Of a DNA stretch of 64,000 nucleotides, positions 32,546-45,545 are shown one piece after another. The translations under genes were made by a program, and so were the position numbers. A model generated the notes under the pieces. The model did not search any database. It was not told where the DNA came from and saw only the letters and a program-made list of their open reading frames with translations. Origin of the DNA: Rhyacichthys aspro (lineage: Eukaryota > Chordata > Actinopteri > Gobiiformes > Rhyacichthyidae); assembly GCA_036850595.1 (NCBI GenBank), contig CM072161.1, positions 3,214,801-3,278,800 on the forward strand. Reading direction: 5' to 3'. The first letter of the stretch is position 1. Every line of letters starts with the position of its first letter.

Positions 32546-35500
32546 CTGAGACTCTTTTACCACACTTTTGCCATCAGGGCAGTAGATTCATAGCTTCATA
32601 GATCCCTCGGCCTGATGCATTCTACCACAATTCACTGAAAAAGGAAGTCTTAGTGAGGAGCATACTTATATCCCCTTCTTTAAAAACAAATCCCCTTTTT
32701 GAAATAAGCCTTAATGGGTAATCCTGAATGCACACTACCACCACTACGTAGACACATAAGGGTCATCTGTGGGAGCTTCTTTCATGATGGAAAAGGACAC
32801 GTTGTAGAGTGTCTCATTTTTGTAGAAAGTGTTGACAGACTCTTGATTGGAGACAGCAGATCTCCTAATTGGATCTTGTAATCTGCTAATGAAGCATTAG
32901 TGATGTGAGTGGTGAGCCTCTGGACACTGCCTGCAGATACAGGGTTAATCAGAACAGCGCCGTGAGGATGGTGGGCTGTCAGAAAATCTCCTTCTACGGC
33001 CCAAAGCAGTCTTGCTTTAGGACAGAATGTAATTAAAGTCCAACCTATTCATTCAGTCTATTTAAAGATGGCTGATGGATCTTTTTGACTCAAGGGAACA
33101 CCACAAGGATTACATACAAAGTAACATTGCATAGCATTAAATATTGTTAAAGATGGTTTCATTTAAACAAATTGCAACAGCTTTATAAAATATAATGTAC
33201 AGATTCTTCTTTCACAGAAGAGAAGAAATCAGTTCATGAATCAATCATTAAAAATCCTGCGGGTCCTAATTCCCAGCTAAAAGAGAATTGGAGAATCAAA
33301 GTCACAGGTTCAGCTTGTGTAATTACTTTCATAATGTGACTTAATAACATAAAAATGGCCAGTTTTGTATTGTTTTATAAATCTGCCAGAATTCTGAAGG
33401 ATTTAAGATACACCTCACAAAAACTGCAAAGCTTTTTTACTGTGGGTATCCCATCAGGAGGCAGCCAAACTTTAAAATTGAACAGGTTTGATATTTAAAA
33501 GTGTGTCCAAATAAGATTCCATACCATTCTGGAGCAGTATATAATCCATCCACGAAAAGTTGCTTGAGGATTACTTCCCCAACATGTTAAAATACCCGAG
33601 TCTTAAAATCTAATTTACTTCAAATAACACAGGAAGACAGTGTCATTCCTTATTGGACTACTATGAATATATAGTCTGCAGATGGTTGGAGATGGACTAC
33701 ACCTCTTTATATGGTCCACAGAACAGGCACAACTGCAGTAAACCAATGAGAATGATGCAATGCTGGACCATTCTGGACAGTGAGACCAACAATGACTGTA
33801 TGCTGTGTCACTGAATAACTATTGGTTGTTTGGGTGAGTCACATGTTAAAAATGTACATTTTGGCAACAGCAGTTAAACAGACATTGCATTTTCAATAGA
33901 AGTTAGGCCATTAGGCAAAGAAATCACTAAGAAATTAGGGAAATGGCAATCAACTGGTGTGTGCTGCTTTATCTCTGGTGCTTTATTTATACGTAAACCT
34001 TTGAGTATTAAGCTTAAGGCTACGCCGGATGGTTATGACTTTGTTCTGTTGGACTTATAGACATGATAAACACCACTGCTTTTTAGCATTGTTTCTCCAT
34101 CTGCTATGATAAACAACACAGGAGCAACTTGAGTAGAACTGAAGTCCACGAATTGAATTCTGACTGAATACTTTTCTTACTTGTTTGTTTAAATGAATCA
34201 ATAGGATGTAACTCTGCTTTTGTTTCTGCACTGGGCATCAATCTTTTTTTAAAACTTCATTAGTGGAAGGCCCTAAGGTAAAAATCTGAAATTGAGTTTC
34301 AAATTTTTTGCTAAATAGATCTAAAATTTTTAAACTAACAACCAGCATTATATTCTAGGTATTGATTCAATAATGACAGAAATGTTTTTTTTTCTCATAT
34401 TTTAACAGAATATTTACTGTATTTATTATACATGATCTTGTCCATTTTCCTGAATTACACACAAAAGTCTGTAAAAATGAAATAATTAACTTATTAAATA
34501 TGCTGCATATTATTTAAAGGTTTATGTCCATAACAATTATTTATTTAAAGTTTTATTCTCTTATTTTAAGGTAAATCTCTATTATTATTATTATTTAGGT
34601 GATATTTTACATTTAAACCACAATTTAATACGTGGCACATTAAATTAAGATTTATGTCCATATTAAACTCCCCAATAATCCAAAGGCCATAGGTAAAATA
34701 AGGTCTTTGGGTGTAAAACATTGGGCTTATATATTCTCTTTACTAAATTCCATAACCAAGAAAGTTAGAAAACAGCCTAGAACGTCAATCCATGAAACCA
34801 TGAGTGACAATCACAGAGAGTTTCACTCTATATTTTAGTAATTTTTACGTGAGACTCATACAGAGTAGTCTAGGAGGTGTATCAGAGGAGAACAACAAAT
34901 GAGCAAGTGTTGAGTGTAAACATCTATGATGACAAAATTTATTTAGGTGAAGCTTTAAATCATTTTGTTTGACATTAGACAAACTATTGACTTATCTTTG
35001 TTTTTATGTCAACTAAATCACTAAATGTCTAACTTGTCTCTGTCGATGTCAGTCGTGGTCTGATCATGACTCAGAGGAACAGCACCTGTCATCTTCACTC
35101 AGTTTTGGCAAAAAAAAGTTTTCTGTCTTACATTAGTCTGGTGAATAGACTGATTTTTTGGTGTCATCTTCACACAGAACACATGCTCATTAGTTTTTCT
35201 CTGATAATATCCACAGAGACTCAAACTGAACTAAAAATCTAAAAATGATGGTCGTTTTCTGCATAACTTTGAGCACTGTCACTTTTTTGAAGGTGTTTGA
35301 TGTTAATAATACCAGAAAATAACAAAAAATAACAGTTTTCCCAGCAGAACCTTCACTGCAAATTTCTGTAAATTTAATGTTTTTCCACTTTTTTTGAATT
35401 ACGGTTTTATACCTTAATTTTATGATTTTTGTTTGGCAGCAGTCACTTACCGTTATTGTATGTCTATGTTTGGCTGTGTTCTATACTGTACTATATTATA

Positions 35501-36944
35501 CAAAACAATTCTACATAAAATCTTTGCAGTATTCATCCCCTTTGGCAAGACATTTTGGAGCATGCTCATGATTACATACTCTCCCAAGTCACAAAATAAC
35601 ACTTGTCTTATCTTTACTAAATGTCATTGTGTGCCAGAAGAGTTTTGTGTGTTGGTGCAACTCCTAGTAAATCTTTCTTGAATGATATCAGTTGTAAATT
35701 TATTTTCTTCTCTTTGTTATATGCAAACCCAAAGAAGACGCTTTCTGCATTGAAAGTCAGCAGGTGTTGTGTGTGTGCCTTTGTAGAGCAGCTTATTTTA
35801 GGCCTTTCTCTGAAATATTGCACTTCATCCTCTGTCGGTGTGATCTATTGCACCTGTGTATCCAAAAACAGTTACCAAAAGACAACCCAAGAGGAAATCA
35901 TCTCAGGAAACTTGCTGAGAGTTTTTTTTGTTATGAGGGCATTCGTCATGTATCTAATCACAGCCAGTCTTCATCCAAAATGTAATCTAATTATGGCCCA
36001 TAACTGTTCTCGGGATATTAAGCTGTATCTAGGCCACGGCAAGCTCGATAAACACCTTCTAATAATGGCCTTTAGTGGTCTCAGGAGTGACTTATCCGGA
36101 GACATTGAGGACGCTCTATGGCTCCCAAGGCCGAATGAGTTTGCAGCTCATTGGCGAGATGCACATCAGTCCTGTTAATGGGGACACACTTTGGAAATAA
36201 ACCCAGTGGAGCCTTGCCGTATCTGCCGAGCTAACCTTTTTCTTGTCCTGCCTGATTATCTACGGCCACCTGCACCCGGTCGACCATCGCTGTCCTGTTC
36301 CACCGTCAACAATCTGGCCCCAGACTTTTCAACAACTGCTTGGAAAGGACCGTCTAGGACTGAAATCTCTCTTCTATTTGGGCTGTTAGTTGTAAATTAA
36401 TTGGTGTCCTTCAGCTGTTAGTCGATAATTGTGTCCTGATTGGTGCTAAGTATGTACGGCAATGGGTTTCTAATTTCATCTAAAAATTGGCACAAGCTGT
36501 AAGAGCGACTTTTGGGCCAAAATTATCCAAACTATGAGGTCCTTAAGGCACAGAGAGACACCAAATCAACTTTTTTTCCACTTACACTCCAGTTGATTGA
36601 TGTAGTTTTATGTAGTGGATCTTTTAGGGGTCTTATGGTTGTTAAAAGATCATAATTCTATTTGATTATCAATATCTTTAGCACTTATTAAACTTTTAGC
36701 ATGACCTGGACCTGACCAATGTTGCCTCTTACTTGGATTCATGTTGTCATGAAGTTTCTTTTTTATGAGAGCATTAGACTCCAACTCTTAACTGTCACTT
36801 TCATGGATGGTATCAAGAAACTACTTTTTAGCAAGCTTAAATCTAGATCTTTGCTTACTGGACACTGCCAGACCCCGGGCATTGTGGTGTGACTGAGTAC
36901 ATTTGAGAGCAGTATGAAGACATACCTTCACTAATACACCTAAA
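32546..36944. other. Intron segment with two possible conserved islands
   Basis: 32780-33060 and 35880-36180 are repeat-free. The second is covered by a 185-codon plus-strand frame (35621-36178), antisense to cadm1, with no recognisable domain. I read the frame as chance or as a by-product of constraint on DNA. 34190-34640 is very AT-rich. 35040-35440 may contain a decayed dispersed repeat. Confidence 0.3.
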
Positions 36945-37237
36945 GTGGCAAGAAAACATATGTGAACCTTTTGGAATTTCATAGTTTTCTCCATAAATTT
37001 GTCATAAAATGGGATCTGATCTTTACATAATACGGTATTTGGAGTCAGGTGTTAGCAAACCTGAAGTCTTGTTAGGAAAACAAGTTTGGAGTTGTGGATT
37101 AAAGTAGGGGTGTGCCCAAATAAAATTTAAAAAAAAACTTTCTTGATTTTTTTTTCTGACCATAAATGAAATATGAATGAAAATGAAAAGAAAAAAAAAA
37201 AAAAAAAAAAAAGGGGAAAGAAAAAAAGCCCCCAAAA

Positions 37238-37281
<44 letters not shown>

Positions 37282-38330
37282 GAAAGAAAAAAAAAACACC
37301 ACCCCAAAAAAAAAAAAAAAAAAAAACAAAAAAAAAAAAAAAATTATTGACCCAAAAAAAAAAAAAAAAAAGCGCCCCCCCCATTAATTCCACAACAACA
37401 GGTGAGGAGAATTCCCCAGCAAGCCGAGAAAGCCCAAAGAAAAAATGATCTCAAGGGAATATGCTTCCTTTTATGTCGAGGGAGAAGGATTTTAGGAATT
37501 TTAATTTGACAGGATGTTCTATAACCTTGTTTCGGTATATATACACCAATACACTTGTTCAGAAATGACAATGAAATAAGTTCAAGAAATTAACGCCTGT
37601 CTCATTAAATTTCATTTAAAGAAACATATTCAAATATTCGCTTTTTATGAGCTTAAAAATTCAAATGTAATATTTGTAGAAAATGTGGAAAAAGACTCAT
37701 CAATAAGGTAAAGAAACAACCCAGAGTGACAGCCAAAGATTCAACATCGGTGTACATGAGTTTACAGTACATAAAATATTGAACAAGCAGGGTGTCGATG
37801 GCAGAACACCAAGAAGGAAGCCCCTGCTTACTAAAAAGAACATTGCTCTTTGGCAAACTTCAGGCGTGCAGCACATTGACACTCCACAGCGGTACTGGCA
37901 AAATGTTTTGTGGATGGATGATTATTTGGAAAGAACATGCAGTGCTACATTTGGCGTGTAATGGGCACTGCATTTCATCATAAAAAAATCATCCTAACTG
38001 TAAAGCATGGTGGAGGAAACATCATGATTTGGGCCTGCTTTGCTGCATTAAGGCCTGGCCAACTTGCAATTATTGAAGGGAAGATCAATGCAACTGGACA
38101 ATGACCCAAAATACCAGAGCAAGTCCACAACAAGATGGCTTCAGAAAAACAAAATCCAGCGTTTCCTAGTGTCTCCTAGTTTTAATTTCAAGGTTTTAGT
38201 TACTTTTTCCACTACCATTTTGAATGTTGAAGACATGAAGGATCAGAATTTTTTTTTTTTTTAGGCCCATTATATTTGTCAATACCCTTGACATTTATGA
38301 AGATCAGATCACTTATTGCGACTGTAAACA
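36945..38330 (+). mobile_element. Tc1-type DNA transposon relic
   Basis: The left end carries ggcaagaaaacatatgtgaa, then ttttggaatttcatagtttt and ataaaatgggatctgatctt. The inner inverted counterpart gaagatcagatcac is at about 38300. Between them, frames in pieces encode transposase motifs: a GVDGRTPRRKPLLTKKN block (37788 on), NVLWMDDY near 37900 (first catalytic Asp region), a KAWWRKHH-like frame at about 38000, and LDNDPKYQSK at about 38094 (the D-N-D-P-K second catalytic motif of Tc1 transposases). Frameshifts and stops make it inactive. Most of the N-terminal DNA-binding region is replaced or lost, with the low-complexity block 37180-37375 lying there. Confidence 0.75.
37180..37375. repeat. 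A-homopolymer block, probably assembly artefact
   Basis: Runs of 10 to about 40 A alternate with short G or C runs (aaaggggaaag, aagcccccaaaac, accaccccaaaa, agcgccccccccatt). Real A-tracts rarely alternate with C and G homopolymers like this. Low-quality consensus or gap filling inside a repeat produces exactly such text. Very long lysine or phenylalanine frames here are meaningless. Confidence 0.65.
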
Positions 38331-39970
38331 TGCAAAAGTAATATGTTATGCATTGAACATTAAATCATGCCAACTTGAAGAATAGTCCATACGATACTCA
38401 AATAAACAGAGTACAGATTACTTATCATATGCGAATACTATAAGCAAACAGTATTTCCTGAGGTTTACATTGCAGAATTAAGGATTTAGTGAAAACCCCT
38501 CAGTCTCGTCCCACGTCTCCTCTGCTGCTGGCGCGCTGATAAGACCGGCAGCAGACGGAGTGTATCCTGGTGTTAGACGACAGAAGAGTATCAGAGAAAT
38601 GACATGTGGGGCTTTGTGTAGATTTGTGTACACAGCAGACACAGCCCTGGGTGAAGGAGCTGTGCCAAGGAAATGACAGGCTAATCCCACACAAGACAGC
38701 CCCAGACAAAGGCTGCATTTCCATACAACAATAGGCAGAGAGGAGCACAGTCACCGGGCAAGGTCACACTCAGAGAAGGGCTATTTACACACACCTTTAG
38801 CTCCCTGAGCCCAGTCTGCACCGGGGTTTAGCTCTTCATCTGCATCGACTCTCATTACACTGCAGCACCGTCTCTTTGTATCAGAAAACAGAAAAGACAG
38901 CTTTGTAGGAAGTGATTAGCAAAAGTTGTCTGAACTCTCCATATTTATTTCACTGAGCTGCTTTAGTGACAATCATTCATTTCCCAACTCCAAGATTACT
39001 GTATTGTACGACTATAGGGATACTCTGGCCCCTGGTCGCAAATGTGGTCCACTTCCGAAAAGGTGGAGCTAAACACTAGTTGATTAGATAACAGATAATC
39101 CTTAGTGAAAATGAAGGTAGACCTGTGATACGATCTTTGGTATACTGTTATTAAGGATAACAATATCTAAGTATCTATAAGAATGTAGAGGAAAGAGAGT
39201 TTGAAAAAAAGAAATAAAAAAAAATAGGTGCGTCAATGCTTTTGATTGCAGTGTGATTTTAATGTACGAGTAATTTGTCTGTTTCGTCCATTTTTTGAAC
39301 ACATAACTCCCATGTCTACATCTGCAAAAGCCTTTTAACAAACACCACAATATCATTATCTGTACCACAGTAAAGTGTCACAAGAGGGAAACAATTCAGT
39401 GACAATATATACAATATACTGTCCCAGCTCCTTTGATACGCAACATCTAGCCCACATCATATGGCTTTTGATTGTAAAAAAAAACCATTTATCATCTACA
39501 CTGCATTAATCATAAGCAGAATTTGTGGTATTAGAAAGTGAGTCCCTTAATTGAAGGAAATTAGTGCAGCTCTATGAATTTAATGTTCATAAATAGCAGC
39601 AGAGTCTATCTCACATGGAACAGTAGAAACACTAGGGGTTAGTGAAGCAAACTGAGCAGCTCTGTACTGTACCACTCCAGTGGAAATGAGCCTCCTATGA
39701 AACACATGTGATCCAATTTACAAAAGGGATAACATCACAGTCCAACACAATATTGTTAAAGTGGTTAGAGCCCACAAGTCACTGAGCTGAGTCTGTTGTA
39801 TTCTGTGGCATAATATAGAATTTTGACATGTGTTTTCTGAACCTCTGACTCCTAATGCTGCTCTTGTGTTCTACTTTGATTACATTGCATTCCAAACAGT
39901 TCTAAGATTTTTTTGGTCCTTGTGCATGTCTGGAAGCAGGATTATGCACAAACAACTGTTCCCATTTGCA
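38331..39970. other. Intron segment with a GC-richer island
   Basis: 38480-38900 is GC-richer and repeat-free (gctgctggcgcgctgataag and following), a candidate conserved element. The rest is plain intron. Confidence 0.25.
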
Positions 39971-39998
39971 GGTTAGGTTAGGGTTAGGGTAGGGTTAG
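39971..39998 (+). repeat. Short interstitial telomere-like repeat
   Basis: ggttaggttagggttagggt continuing agggttag: about five imperfect TTAGGG units, two of them perfect and adjacent. Confidence 0.75.
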
Positions 39999-41227
39999 AG
40001 CTGGTTTAGACTGTGGCAATATAGACCCCAACACGAACACAGACATGCTCCCAGTGTTCTGATGGCTGCTTCCCTCTCTTCCTTCCTCTCTTTTTACTTC
40101 TACATATATACATACATACATCTTCAAAGCCAGACCTCGGCACCTGTGCTTTCACACTGCAAACAGATGCCGAGATGTCGTTTGTCAACTGTTAAAAATG
40201 TCAGCGGACTGTGCCTGAGATAGATAGAAACATCCAATAAGAAAAACACACTTTGGACTGATGTGTCCCATTTAATTCAACAGTACACAACAAGCATTTT
40301 ATACGGATATTCTACATAACACATAACATGGTGCAATAAGGTCACTGTTATGTTCAAGGAACCAAGATGATTTAATCTTTGTGACACAGAAACACTGAAA
40401 GCATATGTAGTCATAAAGTGGTGTGCATTAACTAAAGTACTCAGTGGGATATAAATGGACCAAGAAGGCTTTGATTAGAGATCAAATATTATCCAAAGGT
40501 GTGTGAATATGAAACTGAATACCCATTAGGCTGGACATGTTTTTTATTCTCCTTGTGCGGCCCACACAGTACTTTATTAAAAGGCCTAAAACACTAAAAC
40601 ACTCCAATTTTTGACTTGCTTTGCAGCAAAACACTAGTCATCTCAGTCATTAAGTGCAACACATTTGGAAATTAGACAACTAAAAATGCAAATGAAAGCA
40701 AAGTGACCTGTTTTATGAAAGGAGAGATGTCTTTGTTATCACTTCTCTTTGAGTGTTGTCGGTTGCTGTTCCAGTCTTTTGGCACAATGTCTGTCAGGAG
40801 TCACAAAGAACTGTAGTGATAATGGAATCCATTTCTCAAACCTGAGCCTCATTCAGAGAAGAATTCAGACTGGATTACATGCATGGATGGAGTCAGGAGA
40901 AAAGAATGTTCCAGGTTCTACATACAGCTCACATTATAGAGGCTTTATAGAAAGGCATATACATGGACTGGATGAAGCAAGAAACAAATGAAAATGCAAT
41001 AGTCGTGATATTCATAAGCACCACTTAAATGCCCAAATGCAGACAATATCTGTTTGGCCCTTTTTACTAAGTATATCAAAATACTGTATTGGAAAAACTG
41101 CACAATTATTGCTGAAGGCATAGAACATTTATGAACCAAACTGACTCTGTTTCAGATTTGGGGTATTTCTAAGTTTTTTTAGGATTACAATTTTTGTAGA
41201 GGAGTTTTGCAACTAAAGAGTACAACA
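39999..41227. other. Intron segment, unassigned
   Basis: No exon or named repeat. TCT/CCTT-rich patch at 40070-40100 followed by short TACA repeats at 40103-40120. Confidence 0.3.
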
Positions 41228-41550
41228 TGGGGGTGCACAGTAGCAGAGTGGTTAGCGTCGTGGCTAACTATGGCTGACTCAAACATCCTCGTCATTTCTG
41301 GTCTTTCTGTGAGGAGTCTGCATGTCCTCCCTGTGTTCTCTCCGTGTACATGTATAGGTCAATAGGCAACTCTAAAGGGCCCCTAGTGAATGAATGTGAG
41401 AGTTAATGGTTGTCTGTCAGTGTCCGTCTCTAGTTGTCAGCCCTGAGACTACCAGGGTGTATCCTGCCTAAGGCCCAAAGCTGCTGGGATAGGCTCCAGC
41501 CTCAACCCCCAACGGGACTAAGCGGTAAAAATGAATGATGGAATGAATGA
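41228..41550 (+). mobile_element. SINE family 1, copy at 41228
   Basis: ggggtgcacagtagcagagt with ggttagcgtcg (A box region), ggcaactctaaagggcccct, ggttgtctgtcagtgtccgt, gctgggataggctccagc and agcggtaaaaatgaatg match the 5553 copy. The B-box part has been deleted or altered. Confidence 0.75.
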
Positions 41551-42389
41551 ATACCACATCAAAACAACAAATCAATATGGCCATGCTCACCGGGCATGTA
41601 GGGATCATGACTGAAAACACGTTCTTGATGATTAATAGGTTATTCCTCATGATAATTCATCTAACCTTACTCTACAAAGTAAAAGAATTATGAAGTATAG
41701 ATTTGTTCCTGCCTTAAAATGTGTTCAAATGTGTTTCAGCAGATGATGATCCTCCATACAACTAATCTGTGTCATATTTATCTTGCTCTGTGGCCTGGCC
41801 TCTAAAAGCTTTTTCCTCACAGTTGAGCCAGACGGGCCCTCAGAGGTTCAGTTAGCTTCCAGCAGGAGGTGACTTATGAAGGTTCTGGTTGAGGAGAGAG
41901 TGTGTTTGTCACTCGTCATCCTCCGTCATCAGGCTGCAGCTAATTAATGCAACATATGTGGCTCATTTGACGAGAGCCCCAAAGGTGGCTTTAAACTACA
42001 GTGGGTCTGCCCCACAGAGAAAACACCATGTTAATTGTTCACTAAAGATGGGCAAACATATACTTATGTATTCTCCAGTCAGGCTAATGCTACTTATGTG
42101 AGCACTTATGTATGTAATGTACTTATGTGTGCATTTACAAACAATAGCCTCAGTTTAACAAAAAGAGAAAAGTTAAACGTCTGTTTTTTAGTATTCTATG
42201 CTAATATGAATGCCACAAAATAAAAAAACAAAATAAAAGAACCACAAATTACAAATCACCCACATTATCCAATGACATGCATGTCTTAGTCTAATTTGCG
42301 TAACTATCAACTTTAAGCAGTTTTGTCTATTTCACAAATCAAGTGGTCCAAGGTGCAAGATTTGAGTCATGCACCCTTCATCTGTGTTT
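41551..42389. other. Intron segment, unassigned
   Basis: No exon and no repeat that I can name. 41800-41990 is modestly GC-richer. The motif acttatgt recurs several times between 42060 and 42130. Confidence 0.25.
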
Positions 42390-42530
42390 TTATTTTTTAT
42401 TTAACCTTTATTTATCCGAGTCCCATTAAGATAACAAATCTCTTCAGTATGGTAGTCCTACTGTAGATATCTTTGGTACCTTCTCGCTGTGAGGCAGGAG
42501 TGCTAACCACTTTGCCACTGTGCCTCCCAA
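42390..42530 (-). repeat. Two repeat fragments: retroposon tail and SINE family 1 head
   Basis: 42395-42450 (ttatttaacctttatttatc, then agtcccattaagataac) is a tail type seen in many fish genomes. 42480-42530 is, on the minus strand, ggcacagtggcaaagtggtt then agcactcctgcctcacagcg, the head of SINE family 1. Confidence 0.5.
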
Positions 42531-44799
42531 ACGTTAACTGTAGCTGTGAAGTGTGCCTATCTTATCGTCATGTTGGAGACGCAGCAGTGATTTCAAAGTT
42601 TGATTTACTGGCTACTAATGCTTGACCAGGTAGTTTGACAATACACTTAGTATTCATAGTCATAATTTGTAATTGGTGTGGATCCAAATATGAGTGTAGC
42701 CCATTGGCTCCCTCTTTCCTGGTTCCGGCCCTGCATGACACTCAAGAACAGCATCAATCAGACAGCACTGCTCAAGAGTCAGCACAGCCCCGAGGCACAT
42801 ACAGTTTCTTTGCTAACTTTTATGTATAAACTATTGTCTACACCCCCTTTTCCTCTGCAGGACACAGTAGTTTATCCGGCTGCACAAGGACAACCTTCAA
42901 CACTGCAGCTATACTCTTATTTCCTGTTTCAAACCAGAGCCATTCATTGGGTCATGTCCATCTTTAGCTCAAACGCCGCTAACAATATGGGACTGTCTAC
43001 TCAATAACCATTCTGAGCCTATGGAAAATGCAAAGGGAAGTGGAAATAACACACCTCCTCAATCCTCTCTGCGATATGTGTCTGGTCCCTGCCGTAATCA
43101 TCAAGCAGTCTGAAGGGCTACATGGGCTGCAGAGCGCCGCTAATTTGGCATGTCATGTCCTTGTCAGTTAATGATGTCTTGTCTTTTTAATAACATCCAA
43201 ATACAGCGGCTTAGTCCTGGGATTAAAGCGCAGTCCCGGGCCTCACCTGCCACGGTCCCGCTGTGAGCAAAGTGGCCATTATGTGCTGCATTCCTCCCTG
43301 CTATTAGACGTGCGCTCAATTATTCCACAGCCTTAGTGCGCGGGCTGACAGGCATGCTGGCAGCTGTGTCCTTTCTGCGCACACTTCGGACGGGAAATTA
43401 GTCAGTGCAGCTCGCCATCAGCTAATGCAACTGACATCCTCACCAATAGGCCCTTTTATTAAGACAGTGCAGACGAGAGCACCAAGAGATGAGGTGTGAT
43501 GATGTCAAATGGAGATCACATTCAAAGCAAAATCTTGATTTGGAAATGGAAAACTATTCTTTTACAAAGCGTGGAACCATGTCCTTGCAACAAATAAGAT
43601 CACTTTTCTTGTTTCAGTATCAAGTATATTTTTTACTTTGTTTGGCTCAGATAACCCTTTCAAAATGACCAGGCTCCATCAGGTTCTGGTTCATGGATCT
43701 AATGAACACGAAAAGTTCCTGCTTGAATCAAACAATCGTTGGTTCTGGGTCCTTGTATGAGCGAACTGCAAAGCTTGCCATTGGTGTGAGATAAAGTACA
43801 ACTCTAAATGCAAGTTGCAAAAAGCTACAGTTGATAATCTTGTAGCTCTTACTGATAATTATATAAAGAAAACCGAATTAAAAAAAAAAAAAAATCAAAT
43901 TAAACAGCAGCTTTTAATGTTCTGTTGTGAGGCCCCAGCCATAAATGAACATGTCCACTTTTTTTTTTTGCTAAATATGTTGAACCAAATACTGCAGATG
44001 GTGCCAGTCTCTGAAATTCAAAGTGGCACATTCCGACCTTGAAGTGGAAACCGACTGCAACACATGGAAAGTCATTTACAGGCATTAGACACAAATATAT
44101 CAGTTTACTTTTAGCTTTCTTTTTAATCAAAGCTGAACAAAACAACGGATGGACAACAAGGCTCCCCTTCGTACCTGGCATTAAAATCCACACAGAGTGA
44201 TCAGATCTACTTAATACAGGGTATGAATGTGCCAAACACATCCTGAATATAAGAGATCGGATGTGTCTGGATGCACTGAGATCTATGTGGGAATGTGATG
44301 GAAATACAGTAACTCTAGACTCACACTGAGAGACCTTCTACATCAGCGATAATGGGTTTTTCAGTCAAAGCAATGAGCAGCATGGTATTGCAATTAAGCT
44401 TTTATGCATCGGTAGGACCACCAGTGGGCATGCAATATGTGATTATTGTTGAAGTTTACGTCAGACAGAGTAACCAGATGAAAAACAAAGGGCATTTTTC
44501 ACCTTAAAGTCCGCACCAGTGTCCTCACTAAGAATTTTTATGCAGTATTTGTTAGGTTCAGTAACTGCAGGTTTCACACAAAAGTTTTTAAAAGCGGACT
44601 ATCGAATCTGAACAGCTAAACTTCAAATGCACCATTTAAAACATGATTTGAATCGATACAATACTCATTAGGAAATGGACATACAAAACTTAAAACTATA
44701 CAATATATGCGTTTTACTGTATGTGTTTCTCAACCCGACCAATATCCGTGTTCCCCATTTCCCACTTTCAGTTGCTCTTCTTTGTGTGTTTAATTGGCA
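42531..44799. other. Intron segment with GC-rich island 43060-43480
   Basis: 43060-43480 stands out: GC-richer, CpG-containing and repeat-free, with homeodomain-like TAAT cores (ccgtaatcatcaa, cagttaatgatg, ggaaattagtc). A conserved regulatory element is plausible; a non-coding exon of an antisense RNA is an alternative. Flanks are plain intron. Confidence 0.3.
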
Positions 44800-44985
44800 A
44801 TGACCGAAATTCCAAGTTACTGGCTAACTCGCTTTCACAAACAAACTTTGGTTTAGTTTGGTTTGGATTGAGACCGAAGAGCAGCTGTTTGGTCTGAATC
44901 ATGGTTGATGGAGCTTTCACATCTGAAGATTTGGTTTGAACCAAACGGGAAAGTCCGAACATCTGGACCAAACAGTGCAGGAATG
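44800..44985. repeat. Possible miniature element with TTTGGTTT / AACCAAAC ends
   Basis: tttggtttagtttggtttgg near 44848 and the inverted gaaccaaacgggaaagtccg plus tggaccaaac near 44938-44976 suggest a small inverted-repeat element of a type common in fish. The middle is unique. Boundaries unclear. Confidence 0.35.
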
Positions 44986-45289
44986 AAACTCCACATTGAG
45001 ATGTTCTACAGTTTTCATAATAAATCACACAACAGGAAGTAATGTGCATAGTAATGTAAATACCTGGTTTGAATACAAGAAACCAACCATGAGACAGACT
45101 GAAATGCTAAGTCTGAAGGGGCCCATTTTCAAGTTCCTTTTTTCAACTTGGGCATATGTTCATGTGTATTTTTCAACTCAGAGCAGCATTTTTCCAAAAT
45201 GACTTGACACCAAAGCAAATGCACTAGTGCTTATCTTCATGCCTCATATGACCATTGGTTGATTATGCCTGTTCCCTTTTTCTCTAATA

Positions 45290-45545
45290 TTCCCTGATCA
45301 CGCTCTCTCTCCTCTGTCTCCGGCTCCTGCCTAATTGCCTCCTGTGCCCTCTCCGACTCTCCGTACCTGCCCTGTTCCACACAGAAATGGCCAATCTGTG
45401 CAAGAGCCTCCCATCTCCCTCTGCTTCAGTCACGACAAACAGGCCGTTGTCATGGCAACAACGTTTCAAAAGGAACCGGAGAGGCAGCCAGTCAGCGCCC
45501 GTGCTCTTCAACAGCCTCTGACTTAGTGTCACTTTGGGCCAAGGC
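45290..45545. promoter_or_regulatory. GC-rich repeat-free island
   Basis: Compositionally distinct block (ctctctcctctgtctccggc; cgttgtcatggcaacaacgt). The latter contains the palindrome-like GTTGTCATGGCAACAAC, close to the RFX (X-box) consensus GTTGCCATGGCAAC. Candidate regulatory element of cadm1; no direct proof. Confidence 0.35.

Noticed and set aside
37023..37448. Poly-phenylalanine (minus) and poly-lysine (plus) open frames
   Set aside because: Produced by the A-homopolymer block, which is probably an assembly artefact.
44720..45010. Minus-strand 93-codon frame (44768-45049)
   Set aside because: Runs through TTTGGTTT repeats of a probable miniature element.
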